This document shows, piece by piece, positions 48,443-59,619 of a stretch of DNA of 64,000 bases (within the stretch, counting starts at the first letter, position 1; each line of letters begins with the position of its first letter). The notes beneath the pieces are model-generated. The model did no database searches. It had not been told where the DNA came from and saw only the letters and a list, made by a program, of their open reading frames with translations. Made by a program: the position numbers and the translations under genes. The DNA is taken from positions 16,014,001 to 16,078,000 of the forward strand of contig BSBN01000187.1 of NCBI GenBank assembly GCA_027924645.1, in the 5' to 3' direction. The stretch comes from Cunninghamia lanceolata. Lineage: Eukaryota; Streptophyta; Pinopsida; Cupressales; Cupressaceae.

Positions 48443-49494
48443 TGTGAGGGGGAAAATAGGTTAATCCAAAAGATTATAAAACCCGAACATCTATAGAATA
48501 TGAAGATAAAGGGAGATTAAAACAATGAAAAATAATACTTACACCTTTACCTTTCACCTTCTGTAGTTCGCCTATCTTTCTTTGATCTTGATTATGAAGT
48601 CCTTAGAAGCGTTTTTGCTTGCTTTCTCGTTGAAGATGACAAAGGAAGAATGGCTATGATACTTGTGTATTTGAAGATGAGCTTCAAACACACTAATAGA
48701 GGATTGGATGAGAATGCTAGAGGGAATGGGGGTGCCAATGGCGCGCCGGTATCTCTGCAGCACAAGTTTGCACAGATGAGAAATGATGAAATGAAGAGAA
48801 GAAGATTGTATTTATAGAAAAAGGTGAGGGAAGATCAATGGTTGAGAAGAAAAGAAAAGATCAACGGAGGAGGCTTGTTGAGGAATGTGCAATAAATGGA
48901 AGAAGGACACATGTCATTTGAAAAGTAGCTTTGTTGAGTTAACTCCTCTCTTGATGAGGATGAGATTTGATTTTATTAAATTAGAATTTATTTTTCTAAT
49001 TTGGGAGAAGATTTGCTTTAAAGATGCTTTAAAACTGATTTTGCTTTTGTAACTCAGCTTTTGCTTTTGTGTGACAAGAGGAAAGTATTTTTGGAAGATA
49101 AGAATGATTTTTGTGAAGATAAGAAGGCATAATTAAATAAAAAGAATTTATTTAATTATTTTGTAGATAATTGAGAGGAATAAATAAAATATAGAAATAT
49201 ATTTTATTTTGTGAGGATTTTAGATTTTATTTAAATAAAATTTGCATTTTATTTAAATTTGGATGAATAAAGATTTTAATTAAATAATTAAAATTATTTA
49301 ATTATTTTAGAAGAATGAAGTTGGTGTAGGAGACTTTAATTAATTAAATAAAATGTAATTTATTTAATTAAATGAGAGGGGATGAATCAAATAAATAAAT
49401 AAATATATTTATTTATTGATAGAGGAATATGGTGATGAAATAAATATTTAAAATATTTATTTAAGTTGAGTCATGCCAATTTTAGGTGTATACA
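48443..49494 (-). repeat. LTR of a second gypsy B-family copy
   Basis: 1052 bp, TGTGAGGGGG...GGTGTATACA, similar along its length to the LTRs of element B, including the GGGGGTGCCAATGGCGCG block and the AT hairpin ladder. It is followed by the same polypurine tract and about 190 bp of matching internal sequence (to about 49690). The rest of that copy is missing, so it is a truncated 3' end in minus orientation. Confidence 0.88.
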
Positions 49495-49690
49495 TTTTGC
49501 CCCTCTTTGATGCAATGTGTTTTATCACGTTGTTTCAAAGAATAAGAATTTTTGATAGTGATACATGCCCCAGTTTGCCCCTGGTAGAAGTTTAACGACA
49601 GGATGCCCCCTCAAGAGATTAGACGGGGAGATGGTAGAAAGGTGTGAGACGAACAATCTCACGATGATGAAGAGGAGAAATAGGAGAAGA

Positions 49691-50379
49691 AATGGTTGGA
49701 TGAAGAAGAAAGAGGTGAATGATATGCGATGCAAGATAAAATAATAACTCACACAAGCAAGAAGCAAATATGCACAAATGATACAAAAATAGGCAAGGTA
49801 TTGCCCTGGTCAAGCGGTAAACCAACGATATAGATCGATGATGTCTGGTGTCAGGAATGAAACATGTCGTATAAGACTCCGGGTCTAGTTTCAACAATGC
49901 AACATCCTGTCTAAGACATTTGATATGATAACGATATACGACAATGTTGTCATGGCGGGGAATGATATATCCCTAGAGCAACACGAAGGATAGTTATGAC
50001 TGATTGATATGGTTTACGACAAGATTAGGATTAAGACCGCTGATTGGGATTGGATAATTTGACAAGATTGGCTTGACTCGATTGGTATGGATTAAGGATA
50101 AACTTGCATTTGGATCGCTGCTTGGATTGATAGCTAGAATGGTTGATGAGAGACATGAAGACAAATAGAAATTTGATCTATAGAAGAATGACTCGATAGA
50201 AGAAATCACAAGCTTTTGCAAACATTGATACGCTACATAGAATCTTGATTGCATGGGATATGAATGTAAAATGCAATTGGATATGGACACGGATATGGAT
50301 ATGGATATGGATATGGGGGTAAGTGCAAAAAGATGGGGGGCCAAAAAGTGGCCAAAAAATTTTGAAAAAAAATTTAGGC
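49691..50379. other. Spacer left of element E
   Basis: No gene seen. Probably further 3' sequence of the truncated gypsy copy. It ends with an ATGGAT microsatellite (about 50280-50316) and A/T-rich DNA abutting the left end of element E. Confidence 0.5.
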
Positions 50380-50480
50380 ATAACGCGAGCGCGTTATAAC
50401 GCGCTCGCGTTATGGCTTGGCAATGACAAGCCTAAGGCTCGTCATTGCCGAGCCATAACGCGAGCGCGTTATAACGCGCT
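50380..50480. repeat. Left terminal palindrome of element E
   Basis: 50380-50413 is a perfect 34-bp palindrome made of ATAACGCGAGCGCGTTAT and its reverse complement overlapping by four bases. 50414-50454 is a hairpin with arms GGCTTGGCAATGAC and GTCATTGCCGAGCC (one mismatch). 50455-50480 repeats the first 26 bases of the palindrome. The whole block can fold into one long near-perfect hairpin. A related AACGCGTTCGCGTT lies at 50567-50580. Confidence 0.95.
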
Positions 50481-50481
50481 T

Positions 50482-50490
50482 CATATATAA
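50482..50490 (+). promoter_or_regulatory. Possible TATA box of orfA
   Basis: CATATATAAA lies directly inside the left terminal block and about 140 bp upstream of the orfA ATG, a plausible distance for a plant core promoter. No other evidence. Confidence 0.4.
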
Positions 50491-50627
50491 AAAAAAATGC
50501 TGTCATTTCATTTTAGTTCATTTCATTGTGAGTTTTTCCTCCGCCCGCGGCTTAAAACCCTTCAAAAACGCGTTCGCGTTCTACAAAACACCGTTCAACA
50601 CAAAAGATTTGTCGATTCATCACCGAA

Positions 50628-52725
50628 ATGCCGCCACGACATCGAGCACGCCAAAGGGGTGAGTTATCTTTGTTTTTTTGTTTGAATTTCTTCCTAAATA
50701 GGTAGGTTTTGTGTTGATTTTTGATGCATATTTTATTAATTGTAGGAAATGTTAATGCACCTCCTCCTCCTCCTCAAAATCCTCAAAATCCACAAAATCT
50801 TGAGGAAGAAATACCTGCAGAACAACAACCTCCTCCATTCATTCCTCGACATGCCCCTGGAACACAAGATAATATAATGGGGGAAATTGAAAACAACAAA
50901 AAACAAATTGAAGATATAATTGCAAGGTTGAAAGATCCTTCCACTTCAACCTTGCATAGGTCCACGCTTGCCGAATCTCTTGAGTCTATGTTATCAAATG
51001 TAAATTCAATTTGCAAGCAAATAACTAGTTGGACCGATAAAAAGAGAGAGTTTAGAGATTACTATGCAGATAAATTGTCATATCAAGATGTCAAAAAATT
51101 ACAAATTACAAAAGTAGACTTGTGTTCAATTTTCACAAACCCACAAACAAATCAACCTCCACCCATTACATGCAAGAGGTTCCCTATCCATTGGTGCAAC
51201 AACCAAGCGATAAGGGACAATTTCGGGCAGAGGTGGTGGATGGTTTTTGACCATCCTCCATGCAATAACAATGAGGTCCCGCAATACTTTTTGAGTAAAC
51301 TCTACTCCGAGTTTGTCCTCAATAAAGTGCCAAACTATTTTGATATGCGGGACTTCCAGGGTAGAGGTGGGGGCTCAGCACAGGATAGACCAGGGGCACG
51401 TCTTGACCCACAGTGGGTAGTGAGACGAGTAATCAGCAGACCAGCCCACGAGCATGTTTCTATTCCTTCCATTGTGAAGGAGAGTGTTGAGGTCGATACA
51501 CTGAGGTCGATTAGTGCCTTGACCCAGAGCATCATAGAGCATGCCGATCCTGCAACACAGAGTGGGTTGGGAGATAGTGCGAGGAGTAGGGTCCCACCGC
51601 ATACTTGCCAGGCTTGCGGGTCAGCCTGTGGTTATGACCCCATGGACAGTCAGGACGCAGGTGCACAGGCTACATCTGCAGCTGAGCAGATGGCGATGAC
51701 AGATACCCTCCTGAGTGAGACTTTCGGCCTTGATACTCAGGTAAATATTAGCAAGTTTATTGAATTTAATTTATTAAATTTTATTTTTGAAATACAAGAT
51801 TAACTAATTTAAATTGATGATTTTAATGAAATTTCAGGGTCATAGCGTCGATGCAATTTTCAGTGGTTCTCCACCTACATTTTTCACTAGATCATCTACT
51901 GTCGAGGTATGTAACTAATAAACAATTATAAATATTACATGTGAATACCATCGTTATATGAATGGTATTCTAATTTCTGATTTTGGATGTTGAATAGGTT
52001 AACACTGTAGATTTCATGGCAACACCTGCCAGCGGTGGTGGACTTCAAAGCTTTACGGAGGTAATAAAATAAATAGTTTAATGAATGAATTGTACTTACT
52101 AAATTTTTGTATGTGATTTGTGTGTTTTATTGTGTGTACTTCCATGTTTAGATGAGCGTGTGTGTATGTTAGGAGCCATGATTTGCATCACTATTATAGT
52201 TTTCGTAATTGAATAATGTTGTTTTATTTCCAGATGATGCAGGCTGCGGATACACCTCCCCATGTTCATAGGGCAATGGAGCAGGGTGTGGCCTCTGCAA
52301 TTCATAGCTCTATGGCATTGACAGGGGTATGAGGCAGATTAGTAAATTTCAATTTACATTCATTGTTATAGTTGTCTATTTTTGAAAAATCAAAAGATTA
52401 TTGATTTGAAGTTTAATTTCTATCTGGATGGTTTCTATAGGACATGACATCACCAGGGCCTTTTCCTTCTACTGAGGCAAGCGAGAAGACAGATTATATG
52501 TTAGCGGTAAGTGATTATTTTGTTAAATGTTTCATTTTTTTATAACATGTAATTTCTATATATTAATATCTATACTTTTTTTTGTAACAGGTAAAGGTGC
52601 AGGAAGAACTAAATAGGAGAAGTAGCCCTCGGGTTCGTAGTAGACCACCCACATGCATGTCTCCATCCCCTAGAAGATCAAAGGCTGCTCGTGATTTATT
52701 CTCTTCACCAGCTAGAGGGGAATGA
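50628..52725 (+). CDS. orfA of element E, seven-exon gene of unknown function
   Basis: Predicted exons: 50628-50658, 50746-51740, 51838-51906, 51998-52060, 52234-52326, 52441-52506, 52591-52725. All six introns are GT-AG with good pyrimidine tracts, and the joined frame has no stop, giving about 483 residues. I chose ATG 50628 (MPPRHRARQRG) because its GTGAGT donor joins in phase to the Pro-rich start of exon 2 (NVNAPPPPPQNPQ). The protein is hydrophilic, with an acidic Pro/Gln N terminus, a helical stretch (about 65-110), a Trp/Cys-rich segment (FPIHWCNNQAIRDNFGQRWW), a CQACGSACGYDP motif, and a basic Ser/Pro/Arg tail (RRSSPRVRSRPP, SPSPRRSKAARD). I recognise no family. Its position beside the left end suggests an accessory protein of transposition. 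Exons 3-7 are less certain than exon 2. Confidence 0.72.
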
Positions 52726-53525
52726 CTTTTTATTGTGTTCCTCTGTTGTATGCCTATATGGCATTTGTGGACATATATTTTGTATTGTACATAGTTGACA
52801 TTGTATGCCTATATGGCATTCTTGTAAGCCTATATGGCTATTTTGTATATATGTTATACTTATATCGACAGATATTGATGTATGCGTATATGGATATTTG
52901 GTTAATACAAATCTTTTTTATTGATGGCGTCCATACTTGCATTATAAATCCACTTTTGAATGGATATTTGTAGATGGCTACTTCAAATATTTAAAGTCTG
53001 ATTGTATTACATAGGATGTTTGCATTTTCTTTGATAGGCTTGATAGGCCATGGATTACATGATGGTGTTTGATGGAAAAGTATGGTACTAGAAGACTCTA
53101 GTTCATTCTTAATAGGCTTGTGATTGATAATATCTTTGCATGATTGCACTTGATCTTGGATCATGGGCATGTTGTTAGGATTTTGATTGCATTGTGATGT
53201 TTGATGGATAGGCATGGTGTAAGTGTAAGATACCCAACTAGTTCTACGAAAAATTTTCCTTACTTAAACACTTTTACTTGCTAACAATTCATCAACTACT
53301 TCAATAACATAAAGATATACATCAAGATAACTATTTGAATGAAACAACATTAGAGTTGGGTACTTGTCTTGTTACTTGATTCAATCAACTTGCAATGTCT
53401 TATTACATGGAAAATGCTTTCAATAGCATGAAGTACAACTCATTCAATGGAAATACAAGGACAGGCCTTGAAGCCTTGATGTTACAATGTCTTCCTTATT
53501 TAAGCAACATTTGAAGATTTGGAAT
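52726..53525 (+). other. Region downstream of orfA
   Basis: Probable 3' untranslated region, with three copies of a GCCTATATGGC word (52750-52840), followed by unrecognised AT-rich DNA. No gene seen. Confidence 0.45.
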
Positions 53526-56500
53526 GTTCAACTCATCACCTCACAAGGTAGGCGCATATTTGAAGGATTTACAGGTTTTTCTGACTTGGGCGCCAAGTTG
53601 AGGTGACCTCCTCCTGAAGTTGCGCCTTGTCAACATTAGGTGCCAATTAGAGTTTATGGATGCTCTGGATTGTTTCCAAGAGTAGGCACCAAAACATCAT
53701 CATTATGAAAGTGTTTTAAATGCTAGGCGCCCAAATCAGCCCTCTGGAGTCTAGGCGCTCCTTTCATGCATTCTGTGTTCTAGGCGCCAATTGAAAGGAG
53801 TGGAGAACAGGGCAAGCGCCTTCCAAACTAGGTGTTTCCTTGAGGTGACAAGGACTTAGAAAGTGCACCTAAGGTGAGTGCCTTGAGTGAAAAGGTCTAA
53901 CAAACATCTTTGAACCCCCTTTCAAGGTTAGGCGCATTCTGGAGGTGGAAACAAGTAGAAGGTGCGCCTTAGCTTCCTTTGTCAATTCTTGCAAGTCTTT
54001 GTTGATTAGGAAGGTGGAATGCTTCATTGTAGAATGAGCGCCTATCTTCTAATGTCCAAACTACTTCTTCTGGCTCACTCTGTGGCTAGGCGCCAGAGCT
54101 AAACTGTTCACACAAGGGAGTGCGCCTAGACTCACTTGATGTTTTCTTACTACTTCAACCCCTGGAAGATGTTCCAAGGTGTTCCCTTTTACAAGCACCT
54201 GACCTCCCAAGTTCCTTCATGTGCTATTCCTTGAAGGCGCCAAAACTGAGCTCCAGTGCCATGGGATTGTGCCTAACATCTTTGAAGAGTTTCTAAGCCT
54301 TTTGCAAGTTGATATCCCAAACTCATCTTCTAGGCGCAACAGGAGCTTTCCAAAGGAGTTTCCAAGTTTTAGATGCCAAGCGAGGTCATGGGTGAATGGA
54401 ACTGCGCCTTAGGAGATGACTGGATCCTAAGCGTCAGTCTGGAGTTACAGTGGAATTGATATGCGCCTCAACTAGCTTAGGCGCCCATTTGAAGTGATTC
54501 CTTTAACACTTCTCTGTCAATCTCAACTGCAAGGATGATCTCCTAATCCAATTTTGATCCTCTGGAGATGCAAATAGCTTTACATTTCACTAGGTTCCAT
54601 CAATGATGATCATCAACCAAAGCACATTTCAAAGGTGAGATAGGCAAGTGAGGCGCCAAACTAGTCCTTAAGACTTATCTCCTTCTATCAAGTCAATTTC
54701 AACTATGTGAGAGAGTTCTATTCTAGGCGCAAAATGGAAATGTTTCATCAATTGGTGCATCTTACAAAGCTCCCAATTCTAGGCGCCAGAGCCAAAGAGT
54801 TTTTCCCAACACATGCACCTGGGCTAGGAATTCACGAAGAGACATCACTTAGCTTTAAAACTTTCAATCTATAGCCATCTGGGCTAGGCGCTCCAATGGA
54901 GGATCCTTGAACTCATGCATTGGCGCCTTCTAGTTCTAGGCACCCATTTTGGATGATTCATCCTGATACTAGCGCCCAAAATGACTAGACTCTCTTCATT
55001 ATCCAATTCACTTAGAAGACTCAAGTTGGAGACTTAGTTGTCTATCCATGTTCTCCGGAAGATTCATTGTACCTCTATGCACTATCTCCTTCAAGGCGCA
55101 CATTTAGCTCCAAAACGCAAATTTCCATCATCAACCCATCAAGGTACATCATCTTCCCTTTGTATCCCCTTCAAGGCGCAGACATTCACTTCTTCACACT
55201 CAAACTCACTCTCTGGCGCCAGAATAGGTGTATAACTTCAAATAAGGCGCTAATCTTAGGTTTCTAAGTACTTAGTTTGATCTTAAGGCTATCCTTCCTC
55301 TAAGCACTCTCTTCAACTCCCTCACTGAAGGCCCTCTATAAGTTTGGGCGCATTTCATCCCAAGGCGCTTCAACATCATCCAAGGCGCAAATTCACTCTC
55401 CAAGACAAGGTGCAAAAAACCCTATCCTAAGGCGCTCAAATCTTGCTTCTAGACCTAGGCGCACAAACATGAGATTAAGGATCATTCTGGCCACCATCAC
55501 TTCCCTAAAGGCGCAAAATTGGTGTAGATACATTCCATTTATTAAGGATCATTCTGGCGCCCAAATCTTGTCAAAGCAAAGGATCAATAGGTTCTCTCTA
55601 AGGCGCACTCCAGGGTTTGATCTTGCAAGACTTCTCACGTCAAAATTTTGACCAAGACACTCAAGGCACTAGTCTTTATCATCTAACCCTACAGTGCACT
55701 TACTCATTATGATATACTCCTCAACTTTGTATTCAACCTTGCCCAAGGCGCATATTCACTATAAGGCATTCTCACGTTGTCAAGGCTCAGACGGCTTCAA
55801 CTTGCTAAAGGGTAGAGGTCTAGGCGCATATCTGACTTGAAGCTCAAGGCGCTCCAACCCTCTTGCTCTGGAATTCCTTCTAGGCACTAAGTGACTTCTC
55901 CAATTCCTTGAAAACATTTGAAGTGTTTTACCTTCTCAAGGTGCTCCTTCGAACTTGACTCCAAGGTGTTATAATCTCAAAGGTGCTGACATCATCTCAA
56001 CCAAAGGCGCTCAATGATTCATCCCATATCTAGGTGCTAAAACACTTAATCAACCAAGTCATTCAAGGCGCCATTCAGTAAACTCATCTTCCATGATATT
56101 CCTATCAAGGCGCATATCACTTCTCTCATGGGCTTTAGGCGCTCAGTTGAGTGTTTCAATACTATTTAGGTGCCAAATTCATTTTAATGCACCAAACACA
56201 AAGAGCTTTCAGACACTGGGCGCTCACAAAGAGTCTTCCAACCTTGGGCGCTAAATTAGGTCTTTGCAACTATCCAAGGCGCATATCTTCGTTTGAACAA
56301 CTTATGGTGCCAAGACAACTTCTCATTAGGGCGCTCAAAACACTTGTGTTTACATTTGAAGTGCTTTACCTTCTTAAGGTGCTCCAGACTAACCTGACTC
56401 CAAAGCGCTCCATCATCATCCTTAAGGCGCTAAAAACATCATCCAACTCCTTAAGGCACTTCACTGTGAAAGTCTGAAGGCGCTCTACCTAGACCTTTCC

Positions 56501-56690
56501 CCTAGGCGCCAGAACTCCTAAGCACTCACCAGATAACTCTCTTCTTCAAGGCGCAAATCTTCCTATACTATGATTGCCTCTGAAACGCCGATTAACGTGA
56601 TGTGAGGGTGCAAAGGCTACTCCAATCCTCAGTGAGCGCCTAGTGTGATTTGGTCAAAAACAGGCGCCTAGAGTGAATAGGCTTTCATCC
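53526..56690. repeat. GGCGC-word array
   Basis: Words such as TAGGCGCC, AAGGCGC, TGGCGCC and GGCGCTC recur dozens of times at irregular 15-70 bp spacing in otherwise unrelated, AT-rich DNA. There is no fixed period and no open frame. A few more words lie at 59310-59390, right of the satellite, so the satellite may sit within this array. It resembles the leader arrays of gypsy B in style but not in exact word. Confidence 0.75.
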
Positions 56691-56699
56691 TGACTTAAT

Positions 56700-59190
56700 A
56701 CACTGCCTCCTTCTGACGATTTTTGGGGCAGCAGAAAACCTTTCACCACGGGCAAATGCCTCATAGCTATAAAAAACCGAGAGAGGTTATTGTAGAGGCA
56801 CTCTACGTGATCCCGTTGCCTCAGACAGAATGTTTCTAAGTGACACGGTTTTTGAGTAACATCTCGTCAAAGATTGCTGCCTTTTTGCACTTTGGACTCT
56901 TCAGGGATATCGTCGGTACAATGTAGCTCCGACTGTTTCGACATGTTTGGGTGAGAAATAGGACCATGCCTAGCATAAATGTACCCATTCGGACGCGTTG
57001 GAACAGTCACTTTGGTCGCATTAGGAGAAGGACGAAAGTTACACCCCTTTGCAACTTTACACTGCCTCCTTCTGATGATTTTTAGGGCAACAGAAAACCT
57101 TTCACCACGGGCAAATGCCTCAGAGCTATAAAAAACCGAGAGAGGTTATTGTAGAGGCACTCTATGTGATCCCGTTGCCTCAGACGGAATGTTTCTAAGT
57201 GACACGATTTTCAAGTAACATCTCGTCAAAGATTGCTGCCTTTTTGCACTTTGGACTCTTCAGGGATATCGTCGGTACAATGTAGCTCCGACTGTTTCGA
57301 CATGTTTGGGTGAGAAATAGGACCATGCCTAGCATAAATGTACCCATTCGGACGCGTTGGAACAGTCAGTTTGGTCGCATCAGGAGCAGGACGAAAGTTA
57401 CACCCCTTTGCAACTTTACACTGCCTCCTTCTGACGATTTTTGGGGCAGCAGAAAACCTTTCACCACGGGCAAATGCCTCAGAGCTATAAAAAACCGAGA
57501 GAGGTTATTGTAGAGGCACTCTACGTGATCCCTTTGCCTCAGACGGAATGTTTCTAAGTGACACGGTTTTGGAGTAACATCTCGTCAAAGATTGCTGCCT
57601 TTTTGCACTTTGGACTCTTCAGGGATATCGTCGGTACAATGTAGCTCCGACTGTTTCGACATGTTTGGGTGAGAAATAGGACCATGCCTAGCATAAATGT
57701 ACCCATTCGGACGCGTTGGAACAGTCAGTTTGGTCGCATCAGGAGCAGGATGAAAGTTACACCCCTTTGCAACTTTACACTGCCTCCTTCTGATGATTTT
57801 TAGGGCAACAGAAAACCTTTCACCACGGGCAAATGCCTCAGAGCTATAAAAAACCGAGAGAGGTTATTGTAGAGGCACTCTACGTGATCCCGTTGCCTCA
57901 GACGGAATGTTTCTAAGTGACACGATTTTCAAGTAACATCTCGTCAAAGATTGCTGCCTTTTTGCACTTTGGACTCTTCAGGGATATCGTCGGTACAATG
58001 TAGCTCCGACTGTTTCGACATGTTTGGGTGAGAAATAGGACCATGCCTAGCATAAATGTACCCATTCAGACGCGTTGGAATAGTCAGTTTGGTCGCATCA
58101 GGAGCAGGACGAAAGTTACACCCCTTTGCAACTTTACACTGCCTCCTTCTGACGATTTTTGGGGCAGCAGAAAACCTTTCACCACGGGCAAATGCCTCAG
58201 AGCTATAAAAAACCGAGAGAGGTTATTGTAGAGGCACTCTACGTGATCCCGTTGCCTCAGAAGGAATGTTTCTAAGTGACACAATTTTTGAGTAACATCT
58301 CGTCAAAGATTGCTGCCTTTTTGCACTTTGGACTCTTCAGGGATATCGTCGGTACAATGTAGCTCCGACTGTTTCGACATGTTTGGGTGAGAAATAGGAC
58401 CATGCCTAGCATAAATGTACCCATTCGGACGCGTTGGAACAGTCAGTTTGGTCGCATCAGGAGCAGGACGAAAGTTACACCCCTTTGCAACTTTACACTG
58501 CCTCCTTCTGACGATTTTTAGGGCAACAGAAAACCTTTCACCACGGGCAAATGCCTCAGAGCTATAAAAAACCGAGAGAGGTTATTGTAGAGGCACTCTA
58601 CGTGATCCCGTTGCCTCAGACAGAATGTTTCTAAGTGACACGATTTTCGAGTAACATCTCGTCAAAGATTGCTGCCTTTTTGCACTTTGGACTCTTCAGG
58701 GATATCGTCGGTACAATGTAGCTCCGACTGTTTCGACATGTTTGGGTGAGAAATAGGACCATGCCTAGCATAAATGTACCCATTCGGACGCGTTGGAACA
58801 GTCAGTTTGGTCGCATCAGGAGCAGGACGAAAGTTACACCCCTTTGCAACTTTACACTGCCTCCTTCTGACGATTTTTGGGGCAGCAGAAAACCTTTCAC
58901 CACGGGCAAATGCCTCAGAGCTATAAAAAACCGAGAGAGGTTATTGTAGAGGCACTCTACGTGATCCCGTTGCCTTAGACGGAATGTTTCTAAGTGACAT
59001 GATTTTTGAGTAACATCTCGTCAAAGATTGCTGCCTTTTTGCACTTTGGACTCTTCAGGGATATCGTCGGTACAATGTAGCTCTGACTGTTTCGACATGT
59101 TTGGGTGAGAAATAGGACCATGCCTAGCATAAATGTACCCATTCAGACGCGTTGGAACAGTCAGTTTGGTCGCATCACGAGCAAGACACC
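56700..59190. repeat. 359-bp satellite, about seven monomers in an A/B dimer arrangement
   Basis: Monomers beginning CACTGCCTCCTTCTGA start near 56701, 57060, 57419, 57778, 58137, 58496 and 58855. Odd monomers read TTTTTGGGGCAGCAG, even ones TTTTTAGGGCAACAG, so the real repeat is a 718-bp dimer. Each monomer contains GCTATAAAAAACCGAG, a TATA-like word. The last monomer breaks off at about 59186. The equally spaced 67-residue frames at 718-bp intervals are by-products of the repeat. Confidence 0.95.
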
Positions 59191-59481
59191 AAAAATGCAA
59201 AGGTTGCTTTGTGCAACTTGACAACATTGACACTTTTTTGCAACATGACTCAAAGACTCAAACTGACCCCAAATGACTCAAAGTGACTTAAAATCACCTT
59301 GATTATAGAGGTCAAGGCGCTCCTTATCATTCATTCATTATGAGCGCCTTGGGAGAATGGTATATAGGTCATCATCATGATTGGGCGCCCTGGATCCAGA
59401 GTGTTGGAGAGATCATCAAATGGTGTCTAGTAGGGTGAGTTATGAGTTTGGTCACATCAGGAGCAGGACACCAAAAATGCA
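59165..59481. repeat. Direct repeat ending in GACACCAAAAATGCA
   Basis: TTTGGTCGCATCACGAGCAA followed by GACACCAAAAATGCA (59165-59199) recurs with about three changes at 59447-59481. On the minus strand each copy reads TGCA, TTTT, TGGTGTCCTGCTCC, the layout of a gypsy LTR end, spacer and primer-binding site in element B. The segment may be a remnant of an inserted gypsy leader. Confidence 0.55.
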
Positions 59482-59619
59482 TAACATGATGATGGAAAAA
59501 TGTGTACATATGTGTAAAAATGCAGGAGGAAATAAAAAAAGACAAACCTTACAAATTAATGTGCATACTTACAACTCAATGTAACATAACTTTACAAAAT
59601 CAATGTGAATACTTACAAA

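Noticed and set aside
50721..51803. A 360-residue frame starting MMHILLIVG as a single-exon gene
   Set aside because: Its first residues come from the tail of an intron (TTGTAG at 50740-50745) and its end runs into the next intron. The spliced model fits better.
57310..58949. Three near-identical 67-residue frames as a gene family
   Set aside because: They are spaced exactly 718 bp apart and simply reflect the A/B satellite period. Each exists because of one monomer variant and shows no motif.
56700..59190. CRISPR-like array
   Set aside because: Repeats are 359 bp with no unique spacers, in plant nuclear DNA. It is a satellite.
59200..59480. A complete small LTR element between the two GACACCAAAAATGCA repeats
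   Set aside because: The repeats look like LTR-end plus primer-site remnants, but there are no paired LTRs or target duplication.
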